Source: Clostridia bacterium
Lineage (GTDB): Bacteria; Bacillota; Clostridia; Christensenellales; Borkfalkiaceae
Length of the DNA stretch: 64,000 bases
Direction of reading: 5' to 3'
Assembly (NCBI GenBank): GCA_017505465.1
Contig: JAFVPE010000030.1
Span: 124,001-188,000 of the forward strand
Shown in pieces: positions 58,439-64,000 of this stretch. Under the pieces are notes generated by a model. The model made no database searches and was not told where the DNA came from. It worked only from the letters and a program-made list of their open reading frames with translations. A program made the translations under genes and the position numbers. Every line of letters begins with the position of its first letter. Position 1 is the stretch's first letter.

Positions 58439-60127
58439 TTAGCTGACCAAGGGCATTAAGAATGCCGAAGCAAGGGCGCAACAAATCGTCAAGGAAAGCA
58501 CGTCCACAATCGTGGTAATGAAGGGGGATGCGACTACCGCAGGATCGAGCTTGCATTTCTTTGCCAAAAGGGGCAACGCCGCACCGATGATTTTTGCGAT
58601 CAAAACGGTTATGAACAAGGACAAGCAAATCACAAGGGCTACCCACATACCGTTTTCGACTTTCCAAAGTCTATCGATGAGCATCAACTTACCAAAGCAA
58701 GCTACGCAAAGCATTGCGCCGAGCATGAGCGATACACGGATTTCCTTCCAAACGACCTTCAAAATGTCGGAAAACTCCATTTCCTTTAAGGCGATACCAC
58801 GAATGACCATGGCGCTCGCCTGCGAACCTGCGTTACCGCCCGTACCCATGAGCATGGGGGTGCAAGCCGTCAAAATAATGCCGAAAACGGGCATATTGAG
58901 CACGTTTTCATTCGCCGTAATGACAAGCCCCGAAAGGGTGGAGGAAACGAGCAATATCAAAAGCCAAGGCAAGCGGTTTAAGCAAATGCGCCAAGCGCTC
59001 GTTTTCAAGTAAGGGGTTTCGGTTGGCGTGATAGCCGCCATTTTCGAAATATCTTCCGTGTTCTCTTCTTGAATGACGTCCATTGCGTCGTCGACGGTAA
59101 CGATACCGACAAGGCGCATTTCTCTATCCACAATAGGGAGCGCCAAGAAACCGTAATCGGAAATCTTTCTCGCAACGTCTTCTTTATCGTCTTCGGTATA
59201 GGCGTAGATGACGTTTTCGTTCATGATTTCGGATACGAGATCGGTCTTTTGCGAGAGCATCAAATCCTTTGCCGTGACAAGGCCGAGAATCTTTTTCGTT
59301 TCGTCTACAACGTAGCAGGTGTAGATCGTTTCCTTGTCGATTGCCGTTCTGCGAATCCGCTCGAAGGCGTCGTCCACCGTCATGGTGGGGCGAAGGGAAA
59401 CGAACTCAATCGTCATAATACTCCCTGCACTATCCTTCGGATATTTTAAAATTTCATTGATGTATGCACGGGTTTCGCTGTCGCTTTGCGCCAAAACACG
59501 CTTGACGACGCTTGCAGGCATTTCTTCGATAAGGTCGACGGTATCGTCGAGGAAAAGCTCGTCCATGACGGCGCGCAATTCGCGGTCGCTCAATTTGTGA
59601 ATGAGCTTTTCTTTCGTCTTGCTATCCATTTCAATGAACGTTTCCGCCGCAAGGTCTTTGGGCAGGATACGGAAGAGGATCAAAAGGTCGGTATCCTTTT
59701 CCGATTCTTCGAATACTTCGGCAAGGTCGATGGCGTTCATTGATGCGAGCAGGGGCTTCAAGACGGCGTAATTGCGGTCTTCAAGCAACATCAAAATTTC
59801 ATCCAATTCCGCAATACGGCGGACGATTTCCTGCGGCATGTCCTCGATGATTTCCACCGTTTCGTCAACGGACATTTCGTCCATGACCTTTTCAAGCTCG
59901 TCGTCGCGCAAGCCGCTAATAATTTGCTCTTGCAGGGTGGGCTCTAAAAGCAAAAGGGTGTCTGCGAGCAGTTCGCTATCCAAAGCGCGCGTAAAGGGCG
60001 TGAGCTGCTCGGTATTTACGTTAGGAAGGATTTGTGCAAGATCTTCGGGCGAAAGCTTATCTACAAGCTTTGCCGCGCTTTCGTAGTCTTGCGCTTCCAA
60101 AAATTCAAAAAGTTCTTTCTGTTCCAT
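58439..60127 (-). CDS. mgtE: Magnesium transporter MgtE with enlarged N-domain
   Basis: A 562-residue MgtE, about 110 residues above the usual 450. The N-terminal superhelical domain is doubled: units around 25-110 and 130-215 share a VMDE-DD/ETV-IEDMP pattern. A CBS pair follows (about 240-370), then five membrane spans with the pore signature GTGGNAGSQAS. MgtE is a Mg2+ channel closed by its cytoplasmic domains at high Mg2+. GGAGGTAG precedes the ATG at 60127. A 25-codon leader ORF and mutually exclusive RNA stems lie just upstream, which suggests regulation by translation. A secreted propeller gene ends 188 bases upstream. Confidence 0.95.
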   Translation of the reverse strand: MEQKELFEFLEAQDYESAAKLVDKLSPEDLAQILPNVNTEQLTPFTRALDSELLADTLLLLEPTLQEQIISGLRDDELEKVMDEMSVDETVEIIEDMPQEIVRRIAELDEILMLLEDRNYAVLKPLLASMNAIDLAEVFEESEKDTDLLILFRILPKDLAAETFIEMDSKTKEKLIHKLSDRELRAVMDELFLDDTVDLIEEMPASVVKRVLAQSDSETRAYINEILKYPKDSAGSIMTIEFVSLRPTMTVDDAFERIRRTAIDKETIYTCYVVDETKKILGLVTAKDLMLSQKTDLVSEIMNENVIYAYTEDDKEDVARKISDYGFLALPIVDREMRLVGIVTVDDAMDVIQEENTEDISKMAAITPTETPYLKTSAWRICLNRLPWLLILLVSSTLSGLVITANENVLNMPVFGIILTACTPMLMGTGGNAGSQASAMVIRGIALKEMEFSDILKVVWKEIRVSLMLGAMLCVACFGKLMLIDRLWKVENGMWVALVICLSLFITVLIAKIIGAALPLLAKKCKLDPAVVASPFITTIVDVLSLTICCALASAFLMPLVS

Positions 60128-60130
60128 ACT

Positions 60131-60207
60131 CTACCTCCGTGATAATGCGTAAATCGTAGGTAGCGTACACTCGTCGTGATTTAAGGGCGCGAAAAAGAAC
60201 GCGCTAC
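60131..60207 (-). promoter_or_regulatory. Alternative stems gating the mgtE ribosome binding site
   Basis: In the mRNA sense, GTAGCG (60207-60202, inside the leader ORF) can pair with CGCTAC (60165-60160). The overlapping CTACCT (60163-60158) can instead pair with AGGTAG (60136-60131), which is the mgtE SD. The two stems share CTAC, so they cannot form together. An extra local stem GCGCG/CGCGC around 60204-60186 complicates the fold. Confidence 0.5.
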
Positions 60208-60258
60208 ACGTAAAATCTTACTTGGCGGGTCTACGCTTGGGTGACTGTCGTTTAGCAT
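60181..60258 (-). CDS. Leader peptide ORF upstream of mgtE (25 codons)
   Basis: A 25-residue ORF starting MLNDSHPSVDPPSK and ending in a basic stretch and a Pro, then TAA. It has a strong SD (AAAGGAG) 8 to 14 bases before its ATG, better than many genes in the window. The early Asp/Pro-rich part resembles leader peptides such as MgtL of enteric bacteria, where acidic and proline codons destabilise ribosomes at low Mg2+ and switch on a Mg2+ transporter. Its codons 18-19 form one arm of the alternative stem described above. No homology can be claimed at this length; the SD, position and composition are the evidence. Confidence 0.55.
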   Translation of the reverse strand: MLNDSHPSVDPPSKILRVARSFSRP

Positions 60259-60315
60259 AACGTTCTTCTCCTTTGTTATAAATTTGGCTGTTGGGGGAGC
60301 CGCCCGTTTGTTTCG

Positions 60316-62742
60316 TTAGTTTTCTTTCTTCTTTTTCAAGAGCAAAATGTCTACGAGAATACAAATTGCCGCCGAACCAAGCACGAGATAAGCGAGTCTC
60401 CAAACAGAGTCGTTATTGTTCGCCGTGCCGCCGTAGATCACCGTTTCCGTTTGGGGCGGAGCACCGTCGAAGGCGCAAACGAAGGACTGCGGAACGTAGC
60501 CGCGAAGGGTGGTTTCACCGTCCGTATATTCTACGTAGTAATAGGGGTAGTCGAGGTTTTCTACCTTGCCAAGCACCTTCACCGTATGCCCTTGTTGCAA
60601 TCTTGCAACGGTCAAAAGCTCGGTGAGATAGGGGAATTTATAAAGGGTAACGTCGCTAGTAAGATACCCTGTTTTTAACGTTTCTTCGCTGTCACGGAAA
60701 TCTACTTCCTTGCACGCGCTTGTGAGAACAAGACAGGTGCTGTACGAGTTGCTTACTTCGTCGTATACGACGAGCACGCTGTACGGAGCGGCTTCGCCGA
60801 TACGGAGCGCCGTGAAGGAAGCTCTGCGCTCATAGGAAAGGTAGGGGAAATATTCCGCACCTTGCAGCTTGTTGATGTCAAACTCTACGGCAAGCGCCCC
60901 CGACGTTGTTTCTATAACGGAAAATTCTGCGCTTTCGTTGGCAAAGATACTCTTGTCCACACCGTTTACCGCAATGCTGCGGACGGTGGGAAGTTGAAGC
61001 GCCGCCGTCTTTGCAAGATAATTTTCGCCGTACAAAAGATAGGTTACGTTTTCTTCAATGCTGAACGCAAACGAGCGAACGGTTGCGCTATCCGAATATA
61101 CGAGCGGCGTGTTCAAGTCAAACGGCTCGTTTTTGCCAAGCTTTTGCAGCTTTCCGTCAATCAACGCGTACATGCTCCCCTCATAATCGATAAGAAGGTT
61201 GCTTGCTTGTTCAAGTAAGGGATTTTCGTAGAAAGGGGCGGTCGTTTCGTACGTTGCGGAAAGGAACTCTTCTTCCGTGAATTTATATACCTGCGCGCCG
61301 CTTGTTACGTACAAGTTGCCGTAGACGTCGGAAGTGAGCAAATCGGCTTTGCGTTTTTGCAGGTGCTCGATTTTGGTAAGCGTCCAACCTTCCGCCGTTT
61401 GTTCCGCCACGTAGTGACAGTAGTTGTCCGTTGCGAAATAATATTTCCCGTAGACGTTGGTAACTCCTTCCACTCGCCCGTTGAAATCGTCGAAGGCAAA
61501 GACTGCCGTGCCGTAATCGTTCGTTTCAAGACTATACAAAACCGCTTCGCCTTCCGTTGCCGACATCACCGTTGTTCCGTCCGAGGACAGGTATGCGGCG
61601 GTCAAATCCGAAGGGATAGCAGGAAGGTAGGTTTCGTCTTGTACGTCGTACACCGAAATGCGGTGGTTGCCGTTTTCCGCAATGAGCAGTTTGCCGTTCG
61701 CAAGCGTCATTGCCGTACCGTCGTTTAAGCGGTGTGCGGAATCGGATTCGCTACAAATTTCATAGCTCGTGAATTGCGATTCTGCAATCGAGTAGCAACG
61801 AACGGAATTCTCTTTGACGGCATACACGCATTCGCCGTAGACGTTGAGAGCAGAATAGCCGCCGACGTCCATGGTGATCGGCGAAATTAAATCCGTCGCT
61901 TTGCTTGCCGTAAGCTCGGTTAAATCATAAGCAAAGAAAGTGGGGCGAGCCGTCGAATTTTCATCGCGGGGGGAGTTGTCCGTGCAAACGAGTACGTCCT
62001 TCTCAATCGCAATGGAAGAAATCCCCGAAAGGTTGGGAAACGCCGCAACGTAGCTGCTCTTGTTTGTATCAAGATTGATTTTATAGAGCATCAAATGGCT
62101 CGTATAATATAACTCGTTTTGATATACGGTAATCGTCGGATTGCCCGAAAGATTGCTTGCAAGCGTTATCGCTTGGTTGCCGTCAAGCAGGGGATTTTCA
62201 AGGTCAAGCTCGGAAATATCCAACTTGGAAAGCTGCGTCGTGCTCTTGACGTCCGTATAGTACAAGGTGTTTTCGTGTAAATAGAAGGTACTGCAATTGA
62301 AACGGGTTTCCAAAATCTTGACGGTATCTTCGTCGATTGTTTTTAAATCGAGCGCATACAAATAGGTTGCGTCAAGGAAATACAAATAGCGGTTGCCGTA
62401 AAATTGCAGCTTCGTCACGTTGTTTTTCAATGGATCTTGCGTGTTGAACTCGTGGGAATATTTGCGGTAAATCCCTGCTTCACGGTCAAAGATATAGATG
62501 ACGTTTCCATCGGCAATAGCGGTGTAATGTTCGCTAACCGCCACGTCGGAAGGAGCGGAAAGGGAAAGGTATTCTTCATACGTGGCAGGGGAAATGAGGG
62601 ACGTTTGCGCCGTCGCTCCGTTTTCGTTTGCCGTTTCCGCTTTTGCCTCGGCGAAATTTTGTGCGCCAAGCATCGCCGCGCCCGTAATTCCAAGCGCGGC
62701 GCAGGTAAGCGCCGATAAAATTATTGCCGTGATTTTCTTCAT
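60316..62742 (-). CDS. Secreted beta-propeller protein with SH3-like domain and C-terminal anchor
   Basis: An 808-residue exported protein. A signal peptide (about 1-33, ending AKA) is followed by a long series of four-stranded repeats such as VAVSEHYTAIADGNVIYIFD, which reads as one or two beta-propellers of the YVTN/NHL kind up to about residue 570. A later segment near 700-760 (GHTVKVLGKVENLDYPYYYVEY) looks like a bacterial SH3 domain. It ends with one membrane span (about 783-801) and KKKKEN, so it is anchored at the C-terminus with the bulk outside. No enzyme motif is seen. The ATG follows its -10 box by only 8 bases and lacks an SD. mgtE lies downstream. Confidence 0.8.
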   Translation of the reverse strand: MKKITAIILSALTCAALGITGAAMLGAQNFAEAKAETANENGATAQTSLISPATYEEYLSLSAPSDVAVSEHYTAIADGNVIYIFDREAGIYRKYSHEFNTQDPLKNNVTKLQFYGNRYLYFLDATYLYALDLKTIDEDTVKILETRFNCSTFYLHENTLYYTDVKSTTQLSKLDISELDLENPLLDGNQAITLASNLSGNPTITVYQNELYYTSHLMLYKINLDTNKSSYVAAFPNLSGISSIAIEKDVLVCTDNSPRDENSTARPTFFAYDLTELTASKATDLISPITMDVGGYSALNVYGECVYAVKENSVRCYSIAESQFTSYEICSESDSAHRLNDGTAMTLANGKLLIAENGNHRISVYDVQDETYLPAIPSDLTAAYLSSDGTTVMSATEGEAVLYSLETNDYGTAVFAFDDFNGRVEGVTNVYGKYYFATDNYCHYVAEQTAEGWTLTKIEHLQKRKADLLTSDVYGNLYVTSGAQVYKFTEEEFLSATYETTAPFYENPLLEQASNLLIDYEGSMYALIDGKLQKLGKNEPFDLNTPLVYSDSATVRSFAFSIEENVTYLLYGENYLAKTAALQLPTVRSIAVNGVDKSIFANESAEFSVIETTSGALAVEFDINKLQGAEYFPYLSYERRASFTALRIGEAAPYSVLVVYDEVSNSYSTCLVLTSACKEVDFRDSEETLKTGYLTSDVTLYKFPYLTELLTVARLQQGHTVKVLGKVENLDYPYYYVEYTDGETTLRGYVPQSFVCAFDGAPPQTETVIYGGTANNNDSVWRLAYLVLGSAAICILVDILLLKKKKEN

Positions 62743-62750
62743 ACGGAATT

Positions 62751-62779
62751 ATTATACCACGTTATATCAAAAAATGCAA
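62751..62779 (-). promoter_or_regulatory. Promoter of the propeller protein gene
   Basis: On the minus strand: TTGCAT (62779-62774), 17-base spacer, TATAAT (62756-62751). The ATG begins at 62742, eight bases on, so the leader should be 0-2 bases. Confidence 0.75.
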
Positions 62780-63113
62780 GGCATTGGCGCAAAAAAATAG
62801 GCGAGGTAGGGAAGTTTTTACTTTATAAAAGTAAAGCCTTGCCATTTTTAGGGAAAAACTTGTTTTTTAAGGGCAAAAGCAGGAATGCTTTAAAAATATG
62901 CTCCTTTAGAAAATAGATGTTTAGTAGGGTGTAAGGGGAGTTACTAGACGTTCGCCAAGGGAAAAAGAGCGGCAAAAGTTTGTTTGTATGCTGTTCGTGC
63001 AGTGTTCGTATTTGTTCAGGCAAAAATAGCTTGGTTTTTGCGAAAAATGCCCTTTTTTGTCTATAACAGGCATACATATGTCAAGTTTTAATGTGCTTAT
63101 TCATAGCAAAACA

Positions 63114-63127
63114 CGAACAAATGTTCG
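63114..63127. promoter_or_regulatory. LexA (SOS) box-like palindrome
   Basis: CGAACAAATGTTCG, an exact match to the Gram-positive LexA pattern CGAAC-N4-GTTCG. No SOS gene is next to it; the divergent propeller gene starts at 62742 and the next plus-strand gene at 63525. Confidence 0.5.
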
Positions 63128-63350
63128 CATTTTTCATAAAAAGTGGCAGTACCCACTTGCCAAAAATTGGGTTTAATGGCATAATAGGCGCAACCTTTCT
63201 CGCGGGGGTGCTCTCGAGAAAAAATAAAGGTAAAAATCGGGCGAGTTCAAGTGGGAAAACAAGATGTTATTTTGTTTGGACAAGCTTTAAAAAAAGGCTC
63301 TATCCCAACATACGGTTGATTTTTGACGGAAAAATACTGTGAAATACGGC

Positions 63351-63400
63351 GCGTCGCGCTCGGTTACAGACCACAGTGGGTATGCGCTCTCGCGCGACGC
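63351..63400. repeat. Large GC-rich hairpin
   Basis: GCGTCGCGC and GCGCGACGC pair over nine bases around a 32-base loop in an otherwise A/T-rich gap. The loop itself can pair weakly (ACC with GGT). Possibly the core of a structured RNA or the 5' leader of the next gene. Confidence 0.45.
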
Positions 63401-63524
63401 TTGTCTTTCTTGTATTTATTCTCGTGAAAACGTGAAACGCGAGCGTTTCACTAATCAACCGTTTATTGTGACATAGCCTAAAAAAATAAAGGTCAACGTG
63501 GGTTGACAGGAGGTGAATCGGATT

Positions 63525-64000
63525 TTGGAAAATTACGTAAAGGAAGTGCTATATGCGTATCCGCTATTAAAGAGTGTGCGAAAGGATTACGAAGATCATA
63601 TTCGCAACAGAGCGGTGTTATCGTATAACAGCAATATGACGGCGGAAAAAACTGCCGAATACATAGCGGGAGAAATCTTAGAAATGCGCGCTTTGGAGTG
63701 GTTGAAAGGGAAAGTGGAAGAGATTTTAGAAAGGTTGGATAAGACGGATCGCGATTTGATTGCCATTCGCTATTTCGGGAAGAGGAAGAAGCTGCGTGAT
63801 TTTCTAGAATCTAGTGAAAGCGCTTGGAGCGAGCGAAAATATTTCCGCCGTCAAGCGAAGGCGGCGGAAAAGGTATCGGCGATGTTTTACGGGGCAGGTC
63901 TCACGCAGGAGAGGTATCTTGCCGAATTTGTGGATATGGATATCTTTCGAAAAATCCATCGTTTTGTGGAAGAGGGGAAGGATAAAAAAATCTCCGCTGA
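63525..64000 (+). CDS. Uncharacterised helical protein (runs off the window)
   Basis: The first 158 codons of a gene that continues past the right edge. I start it at TTG 63525, which lies eight bases after an ideal AGGAGGTGA; an in-frame GTG at 63513 overlaps that SD. The product is strongly helical and charged, with motifs LDKTDRDLIAIRYFGKR and WSERKYFRRQAK in the middle and a late FVEEGKDKKI. The LDxxxRDLIAIRYF pattern is reminiscent of sigma-factor region 4-like and phage ArpU-like regulators, but I cannot assign a family. The palindrome GTCAAC-GTGG-GTTGAC stands directly before the SD. Confidence 0.7.
   Translation, partial: MENYVKEVLYAYPLLKSVRKDYEDHIRNRAVLSYNSNMTAEKTAEYIAGEILEMRALEWLKGKVEEILERLDKTDRDLIAIRYFGKRKKLRDFLESSESAWSERKYFRRQAKAAEKVSAMFYGAGLTQERYLAEFVDMDIFRKIHRFVEEGKDKKISA

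Larger units (their letters stand above)
62780..63524. other. Long intergenic region without a supported gene
   Basis: About 745 bases. It holds a LexA-like box (63114-63127), a possible plus-strand promoter (TTGCCA-N17-CATAAT around 63162-63190), and three inverted repeats: GCGTCGCGC/GCGCGACGC (63351-63359, 63392-63400), GTGAAACGC/GCGTTTCAC (63432-63440, 63443-63451) and GTCAAC/GTTGAC (63492-63507). Short frames exist but none has an SD and a recognisable product. Confidence 0.5.

Noticed and set aside
60128-60315. M-box Mg2+ riboswitch before mgtE
   Set aside because: The conserved M-box segments are absent; the region instead has an ORF with a strong SD.
60218-60403. A 61-codon basic open frame upstream of mgtE
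   Set aside because: Overlaps the end of the propeller gene and has no SD; the other frame with a good SD is preferred.
63091-63342. An 83-codon open frame with a basic product
   Set aside because: No SD, overlaps the LexA-like box and a likely promoter, and resembles nothing I know.

Overview
The window reads as chromosomal DNA of a strictly fermentative, uncultured member of the Clostridia (Bacillota). The grounds are AGGAGG-type ribosome binding sites, TTGACA-N17-TATAAT promoters, U-tailed hairpin terminators, an IspDF fusion, RqcP, pyruvate formate-lyase, a minimal SUF (SmsCB-type) iron-sulfur pair and peptide-uptake genes. A gut Christensenellales-like lineage would fit, but no marker here proves it. 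I see no rRNA, tRNA, phage, transposase or CRISPR array; the region looks like core genome with several unusual gene architectures.

Layout. 1-1480 (minus): rqcP, ispDF and the start of radA. 1540-9737: a strong promoter, a long leader, rpoB with a very acidic tail, and rpoC broken by one in-frame TAA. 9850-14324: a GtrA-like membrane protein, a 6S-like RNA locus, then pflA, a thioredoxin-like gene and a pyruvate formate-lyase split into a 677-residue body and a separate 77-residue glycyl-radical domain. 14340-18770: an anchored metallo-beta-lactamase-fold protein, a TcdA-type enzyme, and a divergent GH4 glycosidase/AraC pair. 18772-23004 (minus): lgt with a Cys-rich lipoprotein gene, then metY-metA for methionine synthesis by O-acetylhomoserine. 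23067-30336: an oligopeptide ABC transporter operon whose OppC-type permease carries an extracellular seven-repeat RCC1-like propeller.

30391-38955: a CNNM-type transporter, galE, a YgjP-like metalloprotease, the smsC (frameshifted)-smsB pair and two M18 aminopeptidases. 39119-43868: a MarR regulator with a Cys-rich tail, a large ABC exporter, a lipase-like hydrolase and a DUF378 protein. 43877-49169: a LemA protein, a membrane protein with two YegP-like domains, and two flavoproteins. 49189-52429: a TetR regulator and a two-gene module pairing a LemA protein with an unrecognised 577-residue membrane protein. 52434-58424: a PepV-like dipeptidase, radC, a two-component system, and a HAD phosphatase fused to cysteine synthase. 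58439-62779 (minus): a secreted propeller protein, then mgtE behind a 25-codon proline/aspartate-containing leader ORF that could gate the mgtE ribosome binding site. 62780-63524 is a long non-coding stretch with one LexA-like box and strong hairpins, ahead of a partial unknown gene.

Taken together, the oligopeptide importer, three exopeptidases, the formate fermentation genes and the minimal iron-sulfur system suggest an anaerobe living on peptides and simple sugars. The best leads are the RCC1-permease fusion, the mgtE leader ORF, the split pyruvate formate-lyase, the HAD-CysK fusion, a set of four apparently leaderless genes, and the rpoC stop codon. The rpoC stop and the smsC frameshift may be sequence errors and should be checked first.
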